From Candidatus Bipolaricaulota bacterium (lineage in GTDB: Bacteria; Bipolaricaulota; Bipolaricaulia; Bipolaricaulales; Bipolaricaulaceae): DNA of 64,000 bases. Of the stretch, positions 24,801-31,369 are shown piece by piece. The translations under genes were made by a program, and so were the position numbers. How positions within the stretch are numbered: the stretch's first letter is position 1; every line of letters begins with the position of its first letter. Where the stretch lies: positions 1 through 64,000 of the forward strand of contig JACIWL010000001.1 of the NCBI GenBank assembly GCA_014360995.1, in the 5' to 3' direction. The notes below the pieces were generated by a model. That model was not told where the DNA came from, did not search any database, and saw nothing but the letters and a program-made list of their open reading frames with translations.

Positions 24801-26943
24801 CACCTATAAGGCCTGCGACCCCGCGGGCGCCTGCGATACGGCCACGGTCACGATCCACGTCACCTGCGTGAACGATGCACCGGCAGCCCAGGACGATCGC
24901 TACACCACGAACGAGGACACCCCTCTCGTCGTTTCTGCGCCCGGAATCCTCGGCAACGACTACGACGTGGATGGTGATTCCCTCACCGCTGTCCTGGTCT
25001 CGGGTCCCGCCCACGGCACCCTCGCTCTCAACCCCGATGGCTCCTTCACCTACACGCCTGCGGAGAACTTCTGCGGTGAGGATTCCTTCACCTACAAGGC
25101 CTACGATGGAGCGCTCTACTCCAACGTGGCCACAGTGAGGATCACGGTAACTTGCGTGAACGATGCACCGGTAGCCAACGATGACGAGGCCACGGTTCCT
25201 GAGGACTCCTCGGTGACGATCCCGGTTTTGGGGAACGACTACGATCCCGATGGTGACCCGCTTTCGGTCTCCATCGTTTCCGGGCCCACGCACGGCTGGG
25301 CCACGGTGAACCCCGACGGCACGATCACCTACACCCCGAACCCCGACTTCTGCGGCACCGACTCCTTCACCTATAAGGCCTGCGACCCCGCGGGCGCCTG
25401 CGATACGGCCACGGTCACGATCCACGTCACCTGCGTGAACGATGCTCCCGTAGCCCAGGACGATAGCTACACCACGAACGAGGACACACCCCTTGTGGTG
25501 GCGAAGCCGGGAATCCTCGGCAACGACTACGACGTGGACGGTGACCCACTTACCGCTGTCTTGGTCTTGGTCTCGGGCCCAGCCCACGGCGCCCTCACCC
25601 TCAATTCGGATGGCTCCTTCACCTACACACCGAATCCCAACTTCTATGGAACGGATACGTTCACATACCGCGCGTTTGATGGCGAGCTTTACTCCAACGT
25701 GGCAACGGTGACCATCACCGTGAGTTTCGTGAACGACCCGATGGAAGCCAGCGACGTGAGCCTGCGAACGTGTGTCAACGAAGGGAAAGCTTTCGAGGTC
25801 CAGATCAGCGACCTGGACATTCTTTGGACTGGGTTCACGGGTTATCCCGTAAGCTTTGAGCTCATCTCGGGCCCCGAACACGGAGCGATAGCGGGGGATT
25901 GGAACGCTGTGCGCTACGAAGAAGGGGCGGCACTCCTCACTCTCCTTTACACTCCGGACGCAAACTTCCTAGGAAGCGATGAACTCCGCATTCGCGCCTT
26001 CGATCAATACGGCCAGTTCGTGGTATTTACTGTGCGCATCACGGTGGAAAGCTGCGGTCTCACCCCTGCCGGCGCCGCAGGTTTCGTTCCCGGCCCGGTG
26101 GTCATCCACGAGATCGCCTGGGCGGGAACGTCCGCAAGCGCGGAAGACCAGTGGATCGAACTCCGGAGTCTCTCCGATTCGCCGGTGAACCTTGAGGGCT
26201 GGATCCTGCGTTGGCGGAAGAAGAACCCCAAGACCCCGGAGGACCTGATCTGGCGGGAGATCCGGCTTCAGGGAACTATCGAGCCCTACGGCTTCTTCCT
26301 CCTTGAGCGCGGGCACGACGACGTGGTCAAAAATGTCCATGCAGACCTCATCTATCCCATGGTTTTCCGGGCTGGGGACAAAGATCTTCCGCTCCTGTTC
26401 TCCGTGGAAGGCGACGTAGTGGAGCTTTTGAACGAAAAGGGAGAGCTTGTGGACACGGCCAATGCAGATCCTCGGCGCCGGGAAGGCTGGGCTGCGGGAA
26501 ACACTTTGCCTGCCTCCATGGAGCGCAAATCGCCCTTCCTCCCTGACCTCGACGAAAACTGGCACACGAACCTTGGCATCGTGACTTTCGGCAAAGATCG
26601 AAAGGGAAACGACCTCGCCGCCACGGCTCGTAATCCGAATGAGCCAGAGATCCTCGCCATTGCGGGTGAGACGCTGGTTGTGGAACGCGGTCAAAAAGTG
26701 GCGCTTTCCCGGTTTGTCCCGAACGCACCGGAGGCCAAGGTCGTGGTGCTGCGCGCGGATGTGGCCGGCGGTGCGGGTGCTCTTGTGCCCTTCGACAACG
26801 AAGCCCTCGAGCTTCGCTACGATGAGCTTGTGAAAACTGCTTTGGCTTTGTTGGACACCAAGGCGCTTGAGCCCGGCTCCTATGAGGTTGTTGTAACCCT
26901 GGGGGCCGGCCAATACGCAGTGTTCTCCTTAGTGGTGCGCTAA
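21841..26943 (+). CDS. Giant secreted cadherin-like repeat adhesin with lamin-tail domain
   Basis: A 1700-residue secreted protein. A signal peptide (IFIGLGILAVVLGYGALAQ) is followed by a unique region of about 130 residues. About 13 tandem Ig/cadherin-like domains of the tandem-95 or VCBS kind follow, with repeated GNDYDVDGDPL, GPAHGTL, NPDGSFTYTP and VNDAP motifs; the DxDxDGD strings suggest calcium binding. Many domains carry paired Cys (NFCG and VTCVND), probably disulfides. A lamin-tail domain (about 1420-1560, HEIAWAGTS, QWIELRS, LEGWILRW) and a short C-terminal domain finish it. No sortase or membrane anchor is visible. ATG chosen with AGGAGG eight bases upstream. Expression should depend on c-di-GMP, fitting an attachment or biofilm role. 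Confidence 0.9.
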   Translation: MEFRKIFIGLGILAVVLGYGALAQQWPFCQSGCTAKDVKVDRLYLVNMRFVGGVYYVDVYADFSVTAADRYCIMVAAGFSSSSDCSNLVTAWRMFGDLSQGTYTNQYVATVKVATRDLWVCRFYAIWRNRPYPGCPTGDCNLYAVGSKCWKSTATPYFIRGLDAVEDYYHTAINTPLYVPSPGVLGNDYYPDGVAELVVVSGPDYGTVTLNPDGSFTYTPPSGWSGTASFVYQLKDTKGFTDTATVYITVSSDQPVDAVDDSYSTSEDTPLYVAAPGILGNDSYPDGFGSLAVVTSPAHGSLTLNQDGSFTYMPDPNFCGQDSFIYRLCDTDGDCDEATVTIHVTCVNDAPVAQDDRYTTNEDTPLLVPAPGILGNDYDVDGDPLTAVLVSGPAHGTLALNPDGSFTYTPAENFCGEDSFTYKAYDGALYSNVATVRITVTCVNDAPVANDDEATVPEDSSVTIPVLGNDYDPDGDPLSVSIVSGPTHGRATVNPDGTITYTPNPDFCGTDSFTYKACDPAGACDTATVTIHVTCVNDAPAAQDDRYTTNEDTPLVVSAPGILGNDYDVDGDSLTAVLVSGPAHGTLALNPDGSFTYTPAENFCGEDSFTYKAYDGALYSNVATVRITVTCVNDAPVANDDEATVPEDSSVTIPVLGNDYDPDGDPLSVSIVSGPTHGWATVNPDGTITYTPNPDFCGTDSFTYKACDPAGACDTATVTIHVTCVNDAPVAQDDSYTTNEDTPLLVPAPGILGNDSDVDGDPLTAVLVSGPAHGTLTLNPDGSFTYTPAENFCGEDSFTYKAYDGALYSNVATVTITVTCVNDAPVAQDDSYTTNEDTPLLVPAPGILGNDSDVDGDPLTAVLVSGPAHGTLALNPDGSFTYTPAGNFCGEDSFTYKAYDGALYSNVATVKITVTCVNDAPVANDDEASVLEDSSVAIPVLGNDYDPDGDPLSVSIVSGPTHGRATVNPDGTITYTPNPDFCGTDSFTYKACDPAGACDTATVTIHVTCVNDAPAAQDDRYTTNEDTPLVVSAPGILGNDYDVDGDSLTAVLVSGPAHGTLALNPDGSFTYTPAENFCGEDSFTYKAYDGALYSNVATVRITVTCVNDAPVANDDEATVPEDSSVTIPVLGNDYDPDGDPLSVSIVSGPTHGWATVNPDGTITYTPNPDFCGTDSFTYKACDPAGACDTATVTIHVTCVNDAPVAQDDSYTTNEDTPLVVAKPGILGNDYDVDGDPLTAVLVLVSGPAHGALTLNSDGSFTYTPNPNFYGTDTFTYRAFDGELYSNVATVTITVSFVNDPMEASDVSLRTCVNEGKAFEVQISDLDILWTGFTGYPVSFELISGPEHGAIAGDWNAVRYEEGAALLTLLYTPDANFLGSDELRIRAFDQYGQFVVFTVRITVESCGLTPAGAAGFVPGPVVIHEIAWAGTSASAEDQWIELRSLSDSPVNLEGWILRWRKKNPKTPEDLIWREIRLQGTIEPYGFFLLERGHDDVVKNVHADLIYPMVFRAGDKDLPLLFSVEGDVVELLNEKGELVDTANADPRRREGWAAGNTLPASMERKSPFLPDLDENWHTNLGIVTFGKDRKGNDLAATARNPNEPEILAIAGETLVVERGQKVALSRFVPNAPEAKVVVLRADVAGGAGALVPFDNEALELRYDELVKTALALLDTKALEPGSYEVVVTLGAGQYAVFSLVVR
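23228..23981 (+). repeat. Long direct repeat copy 1 inside the adhesin gene
   Basis: By eye these 754 bases match 24650-25403 exactly, at an offset of 1422 bases (474 codons, five domains). The match covers parts of domains 4 to 6. First differences seen are at 23227 and 23982. This points to a recent in-frame duplication or gene conversion. Confidence 0.75.
24650..25403 (+). repeat. Long direct repeat copy 2 inside the adhesin gene
   Basis: Second copy of the 754-base repeat, covering parts of domains 9 to 11. Such identical copies are also prone to collapse or misassembly, so the domain count may differ from the true number. Confidence 0.75.
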
Positions 26944-26950
26944 AGAGGGA

Positions 26951-26988
26951 AAAGGGGCGGGGCAGTGACCCCGCCCCTTTTTCTTTTT
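26951..26988. terminator. Bidirectional terminator between convergent genes
   Basis: AAAGGGGCGGGG-CAGTGA-CCCCGCCCCTTT with T-runs on the right (TTTTTCTTTTT) and A-runs on the left. It ends the adhesin gene on the plus strand and the barrel-like gene on the minus strand. Confidence 0.85.
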
Positions 26989-28412
26989 CAGAAAAGCCCT
27001 CGCCAGCCCAGGGTCAAGACCCAGGTCTTTGTGGGATCACTGGGGATCTTACCGGCCTGTAGTCGCACCTGGGCGATGACTTCCCGGGAAATTGGAATAT
27101 ACATGTTGGCATCCAGCATAGCGAATCCAAAGAGGCGACCAGGATCGCGCTGGAAGTAAAAAGCAAATTGCCACCAACCCGGCGCGCCACAGCAGGGGAT
27201 CACTGGGCCTTCCAGCTGGATCACCTCGAAGAAATCCGCGTAGCCGGTGACCGCGGAATCCCGCTCGGGGTTGAAGGAGGTGGCAAACCTCGCCTTATAT
27301 CCACTGGGAAGGTCACAGCGAATCTCCATGCCGTAGACCTCAAGCCCGGAAATTCCGAATCCCCCGCTGGGAAAAAGCAGGTTCACAAGCGGCCGCAGGC
27401 ACACGAACCCCGACCACAACCGAAGGGATGGCGCTACCTCTTTTGCTTCCGTGGTAAAGGTGACGCGCACATCGAGATAAACCTGGAGGGCTTGGCAGAT
27501 GGGGCAAGGAAGAGGGATGTCCTTGATCGTAAACCCCAAGTGGTCGAAGCCGAGTTTTGTCTGCATGAACTCCAGTTCCCATTTGATGGGACAATCGCAG
27601 AAAGGCCAGGGGCCGGACAAATTGAGGGTCCACTCCGCGAAGGTTGGGGTTAAGGTGGCGAATTTCGTGCGGCTGGTTAAGGTGTAGCGATCGATGGAGC
27701 CCTGCGCGGTGAAAGTTGCGTAGGAATCCGTTTGAGGATTGGTGCCGGAGTAGTAAAAGTAGTAGGAAAGATTCCAGCCGAGGATCAAGGTCCTCGCATC
27801 CACTGTCCAGGAAGTCAAGGAAAGAGTGGAGGGATTGAAGGTCAGGGTCGAAGTAATGGGAAGCCGCCAGGCCGAAGGCCAGTCGCCCTCGAGCTCCATC
27901 CGAGCGATGGTGCGAAAGCTAGAAAAACCTGTTTGGTCCCAGGTAGCGTGGGCTTGGGCGTCTAAGTAGGCAAAACGGCCGTAAAAGCCGAAATCGAAGC
28001 GGTAGGAGTCCACGGCGAAAGTCGGCCCGGAAAAGGTTAAAGAACCTTCGGAACGCAGGGAGGGCGCCAGCATCTCCATGGGGCCCAGTACCCGTAGCTG
28101 CACGGTTCCGTAATCGAAAAGGGTCCCGTCGGTAGCTTGCACCAAAAACGTGATCCAATCCGTGCCGGTGAAGCCTTCAGCTGGGATATATACAAGTTCC
28201 GGTGGGAAACCCAAGAGGACACCGTTTTTCGGGGGCTCTACGATGACGAAGATAAGCTTAGTGAGTTCATCCGGCGTTCCTGTGGCCAGAACCACGGGAG
28301 TGGGTGTAGCAGGCCGTACGAAGACAATTTGCAACGGGTAGTATTCCAGAGCCACTGCTGTCAAGCTGCAAAGAAGGCTGTTTAAAAAAACGCAAAGGAA
28401 AAATTTCCGCAT
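26988..28412 (-). CDS. Secreted protein with an Ig-like module and a probable outer-membrane beta-barrel
   Basis: A 474-residue protein of unknown family. A signal peptide (MRKFFLCVFLNSLLCSLTAVA) leads to an Ig/cadherin-like module (PPKNGVLLGFPPELVYIPAEGFTGTDWITF) at about 55-105. The remaining 350 residues alternate polar and aromatic/hydrophobic residues in beta-strand fashion. They end in TWVLTLGWRGLF, which looks like the C-terminal strand signal (terminal Phe) read by the BAM machinery. Several Cys pairs (CDCP, CPIC, CCG) occur. ATG has AAAGGAGGG upstream; 12 bases after the partner gene's stop. Barrel topology is inferred. Confidence 0.6.
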   Translation of the reverse strand: MRKFFLCVFLNSLLCSLTAVALEYYPLQIVFVRPATPTPVVLATGTPDELTKLIFVIVEPPKNGVLLGFPPELVYIPAEGFTGTDWITFLVQATDGTLFDYGTVQLRVLGPMEMLAPSLRSEGSLTFSGPTFAVDSYRFDFGFYGRFAYLDAQAHATWDQTGFSSFRTIARMELEGDWPSAWRLPITSTLTFNPSTLSLTSWTVDARTLILGWNLSYYFYYSGTNPQTDSYATFTAQGSIDRYTLTSRTKFATLTPTFAEWTLNLSGPWPFCDCPIKWELEFMQTKLGFDHLGFTIKDIPLPCPICQALQVYLDVRVTFTTEAKEVAPSLRLWSGFVCLRPLVNLLFPSGGFGISGLEVYGMEIRCDLPSGYKARFATSFNPERDSAVTGYADFFEVIQLEGPVIPCCGAPGWWQFAFYFQRDPGRLFGFAMLDANMYIPISREVIAQVRLQAGKIPSDPTKTWVLTLGWRGLF

Positions 28413-28424
28413 TGCGCCCTCCTT

Positions 28425-29117
28425 TTATCCGCCGTAGACGAGCTTCCGATCCGGCGCGGGGATCACCACCGGAAAGGAATAGGCCACTCCTTCCGCCACG
28501 ATAAGAAGGAGGTATTCGCCGGCTGGGAAACCCTGGAAATTGAGGAAACTAAGCCCGCTTGAGCCGGAAAGCGGCGCAAGGCTTGGCTTTTCCTTGGGTC
28601 CGAAGAGAAAGAAGCTCGGCACCCCTTTTCCGAGGAAGACAAAAGGCGCGACGTAGGAGGAAATGGATTTGGGTTCCCGTAGTTCCACGACGTACCAGGT
28701 TTGAACTCCCCGCGAGACCAGGAAATCAACGAGATCCGTAGAGAAACTGAAGGCCGGCGAGTTGGGAACGATCTTTAAGCTCGTAATTTTCGAGGAGATC
28801 ACAACCTCGACGGCTCCGATGTCAAAAGCGCCGTAAGGGTCGCGGACTCGAAAAGAGAAGCAGTCTTTTCCCTCAAACGCCGGTTTTGGCCGATACTGAA
28901 GAACAGGAGGGGTACCGCGGAGCTCCCCGACTTCAGGTCGGGCCAGGATCTCGAACTCAAGCGCGTCGCCATCCGGATCCTCCGCGAAAAGGATGATCTC
29001 CAAGGGTTCGCCAGGCCGGCCGTAGAGGACAAGGCTTTGCGCCCGGGGCGGCTGATTCCCATAGAGCCCAAAGCTCAAAAGCCCGAGAATGCACAACAAA
29101 ATGAATGTTCTCGCCAT
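28425..29117 (-). CDS. Secreted cadherin-like domain protein
   Basis: A 230-residue protein with a signal peptide (ARTFILLCILGLLSFGLYG) and one cadherin-like module at about 25-110 with AEDPDGDALEFEIL and GKDCFSFRVRDPYGAF, similar in style to the large adhesin repeats. The C-terminal 100 residues form a second predicted beta domain of unknown kind. Co-directional with the barrel-like gene 12 bases downstream, suggesting a common complex. I chose the ATG at 29117; the listed TTG is two codons upstream. Function unknown. Confidence 0.65.
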   Translation of the reverse strand: MARTFILLCILGLLSFGLYGNQPPRAQSLVLYGRPGEPLEIILFAEDPDGDALEFEILARPEVGELRGTPPVLQYRPKPAFEGKDCFSFRVRDPYGAFDIGAVEVVISSKITSLKIVPNSPAFSFSTDLVDFLVSRGVQTWYVVELREPKSISSYVAPFVFLGKGVPSFFLFGPKEKPSLAPLSGSSGLSFLNFQGFPAGEYLLLIVAEGVAYSFPVVIPAPDRKLVYGG

Positions 29118-29192
29118 GGCCAAAAGAACGTACGGCGTAAAAAGAAGGGAATAGGCGGCTCACGATCCCCAAAAAGGAGCAGTGGGGCACGT

Positions 29193-29210
29193 GGCTTTCG
29201 GACGAAAGCC
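29193..29210. repeat. Inverted repeat between the MFS and cadherin-like genes
   Basis: GGCTTTCG-GA-CGAAAGCC, a perfect 8-bp dyad, with a second small hairpin GTAAT-TCGG-ATTAC at 29212-29225 overlapping the MFS stop. There is no T-run, so it is a weak terminator candidate for the MFS gene on the minus strand, or a protein-binding dyad. Confidence 0.4.
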
Positions 29211-29221
29211 CGTAATTCGGA

Positions 29222-30412
29222 TTACTTTAGGGCCGCTTTAGGCTTCCAGACCGCTAAACCGAGGCTCGCGAGGAAGGCCAGTGCTCCACCGAAAAAGAAG
29301 GGCGCAGCGGGACCAAAGGCATCCCAGAGAATTCCCGCGACTAAAGAGGCGGGAAAGGCCATAATCCCCACCACGGTAGCGTAAGCACCGTAAGCGGTGC
29401 CGCGGAGCTCTGGCGGAACGAGATCGGCCACGAGGGCCCGCGCGGTCCCATACGCGACACCGTAGTAAAGCCCATACGCCGCATAAATCGCCCACATCGC
29501 CCAACCCGCGCGGGCAAAGCCGATCCCAAAGTACACGAGCCCGTAAAAAATCCAGCCGCCAAGGATAAGGAGCTTTCGCGGGATTCGGTCGGAAAGAGCG
29601 CCGGCCGGAGTGGAAATCGCCGAATAAACGAAATTGAAAACGGCAAGCATTCCCAAAATTTCGAGAACGGAGGCTCCGAGGGTCTGGGCCCGCAAGACTA
29701 AAAAGGCATCCGCAGAATTCCCGAGCTCAAACATCCCCACGAGGAGAAGGAAGAGGAGGAAGGGCCGGCCAAGGCCGGAAAAGCGAATGGGTAAGCGATC
29801 GGTCCGCGCCAAAGCCCTCGGTTCCCTGGCCAAAACGGACAAAGAAAGGACGGCCAAAACCGCAGGAACAACGCTCACGAGGACGATGAGGCGAAAGGTT
29901 CCGGCAGCAAGCGAAGCCGCGCCACCTTGGGTGAAGGCAACGGCGAAAAGGGCGCCGAGGATCCCCAAAAAAGCTCCAGCTGTGTCGGCAGCGCGATGGA
30001 AACCGAAAGCTAGGCCACGATTATTCGCATCAATGGAATCCGCAACCAGGGCATCCCTTGGGGCAGTGCGGATTCCTTTTCCCACCCGATCGGCCCAGCG
30101 TGCCAAAGCCACATGCCACCAGCTTCCCGCAAAATAAAAGAAAGGTTTGCTCAAAGCAGAAATCCCATAGCCCAAAACCGCAAGCCATTTGCGGTGCCTA
30201 AGACGGTCAGAAATGTATCCGGAAACCACGCGCAAAAGGGAAGCCACGGACTCCGCGACCCCTTCCACCGCGCCGATCACCGTCCCGCCCGCACCGAGGA
30301 CATTGGCCAAAAAGAGGGGAACGAGGTTGAGGACCATTTCGGAGGAGATGTCCATGAGGAAACTCGTGAGGCTTGCGGCCAAAACGTTCCGGGGAAGCTC
30401 TTTCAGCTTCAT
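29222..30412 (-). CDS. MFS transporter
   Basis: A 396-residue, 12-helix major facilitator. The opening SFLMDISSEMVLNLVPLFLANVLG, the helix 2-3 loop (SGYISDRLRHRKWLAVLGYG, the family's DRxGRR-type loop) and WADRVGKGIRTAPRDALVADS match a subgroup of bacterial MFS proteins of unclear substrate. It has no ribosome binding site; a -10 lies eight bases before the ATG, suggesting a leaderless mRNA. Divergent from the NSUN gene. Confidence 0.88.
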   Translation of the reverse strand: MKLKELPRNVLAASLTSFLMDISSEMVLNLVPLFLANVLGAGGTVIGAVEGVAESVASLLRVVSGYISDRLRHRKWLAVLGYGISALSKPFFYFAGSWWHVALARWADRVGKGIRTAPRDALVADSIDANNRGLAFGFHRAADTAGAFLGILGALFAVAFTQGGAASLAAGTFRLIVLVSVVPAVLAVLSLSVLAREPRALARTDRLPIRFSGLGRPFLLFLLLVGMFELGNSADAFLVLRAQTLGASVLEILGMLAVFNFVYSAISTPAGALSDRIPRKLLILGGWIFYGLVYFGIGFARAGWAMWAIYAAYGLYYGVAYGTARALVADLVPPELRGTAYGAYATVVGIMAFPASLVAGILWDAFGPAAPFFFGGALAFLASLGLAVWKPKAALK

Positions 30413-30420
30413 GGGTGGAA

Positions 30421-30449
30421 AGTTTAGCTTCCTCAGATTCTTTCGACAA
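30421..30449 (-). promoter_or_regulatory. Promoter of the MFS gene (minus strand)
   Basis: On the minus strand TTGTCG (30449-30444), a 17-base spacer and TAAACT (30426-30421), eight bases before the ATG at 30412. Its -35 overlaps the -35 of the opposite promoter. Confidence 0.5.
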
Positions 30450-30471
30450 ACGAAGTTTTGGGCGCTAAAAT
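30443..30471 (+). promoter_or_regulatory. Promoter of the NSUN methyltransferase gene, leaderless
   Basis: TCGACA (30443-30448), a 17-base spacer and TAAAAT (30466-30471). The GTG start at 30478 is seven bases past the -10, exactly where transcription should begin. Confidence 0.6.
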
Positions 30472-30477
30472 TTTGTT

Positions 30478-31368
30478 GTGGAGCGATATCGCGAGGTCAT
30501 CCCCGAATGGGAAGCTTTTTGGGAGGCAATTCTCCGCCCTTTGCCCACGGTGATCCGCACGAATACGCTGCGCATCGATCCTTCGGATCTTCGCCGGCGT
30601 CTTGAGCGGAAGGGTTTTGATCTTAGGCCTCTTTTGTGGGACGAAACCTGCTTTGAAATTCGCGGAGAAATCCCGGCGGGGAATACTTTGGAGCACTGGC
30701 TTGGCTACTACTACATTCAGGAAGCTACCCAGCTTCTTCCCGTGAAGGCTTTAGGGCCCAAACCTGGGGAGCGCGTTTTGGATCTCTGTGCTGCGCCGGG
30801 CGGGAAAACTACGCAGATCGCCCAATACATGGAAGATTCCGGCCTCCTTGTGGCCAACGATGATTCGGCCAAACGGATCCAGGCCCTCCTTGCGAACGTC
30901 TATCGTCTCGGCGTGCGGTGCGTGGTGGTGACCGAATGTCCGGGCCAGGAGTTTCCAGGGGAAGCGGAATTCGATCGGGTTCTTGTGGATGCGCCCTGCT
31001 CTGCGGAGGGGGTGGCCCGGCGTTTCCCCCATTTGCGGAAGGGCGCGCCGCCTGGGGTCATTCAGCGCCTCGCGACTTTACAAAAGAAGCTTTTGGTGCG
31101 GGCGCTGGAACTCGTGCGGCCCGGAGGAATCGTGGTTTATTCCACATGCACCCTCGCTCCCGAGGAAAACGAAGGCGTCGTCCAGTCCGTTTTGGAACGC
31201 GGGCTGGCGGAGCTCCTCCCCTGGGAGCCGCCCGTTCCCCATGCTCGAGGACTCGTCCAGTTTGGAGAGGCCGAGTACGGTCCGGAGATGCAAAAGACCG
31301 TGCGGATCTATCCCCATCATTTCGATTCCGAAGGGGGTTTCATTGCCGTTTTACGCCGACCCCAATGA
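30478..31368 (+). CDS. NSUN/RsmB-RsmF-type RNA m5C methyltransferase
   Basis: SAM-dependent RNA cytosine-5 methyltransferase, 296 residues. Motif I is VLDLCAAPGGKTTQIA. The releasing Cys is in DAPCSAEGVARR and the catalytic Cys in YSTCTLAPEENE, both intact. The N-terminal PTVIRTNTLR segment is the family's RNA-binding start. It stops at RRPQ-TGA; skipping one base of a CCCC run would continue into the PUA-like ORF in the next frame, so this may be the 5' part of an interrupted longer gene. GTG start, leaderless by promoter position. rRNA or tRNA target not determined. Confidence 0.88.
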   Translation: MERYREVIPEWEAFWEAILRPLPTVIRTNTLRIDPSDLRRRLERKGFDLRPLLWDETCFEIRGEIPAGNTLEHWLGYYYIQEATQLLPVKALGPKPGERVLDLCAAPGGKTTQIAQYMEDSGLLVANDDSAKRIQALLANVYRLGVRCVVVTECPGQEFPGEAEFDRVLVDAPCSAEGVARRFPHLRKGAPPGVIQRLATLQKKLLVRALELVRPGGIVVYSTCTLAPEENEGVVQSVLERGLAELLPWEPPVPHARGLVQFGEAEYGPEMQKTVRIYPHHFDSEGGFIAVLRRPQ

Positions 31369-31369
31369 G

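Noticed and set aside
22860-25740. CRISPR-like array suggested by regular repeats
   Set aside because: The repeats are about 280-290 bases, coding, in frame, and encode cadherin-like domains; no short repeat-spacer pattern is present.
22324-25881. 1185-residue antisense ORF across the adhesin repeats
   Set aside because: It mirrors the repeat units on the opposite strand, has no recognisable domain or start site, and arises from the low stop frequency of the GC-rich repeats.
26951-26988. Small RNA between the adhesin and barrel-like genes
   Set aside because: The only structure is a symmetric GC hairpin with T-runs, fully explained as a bidirectional terminator.
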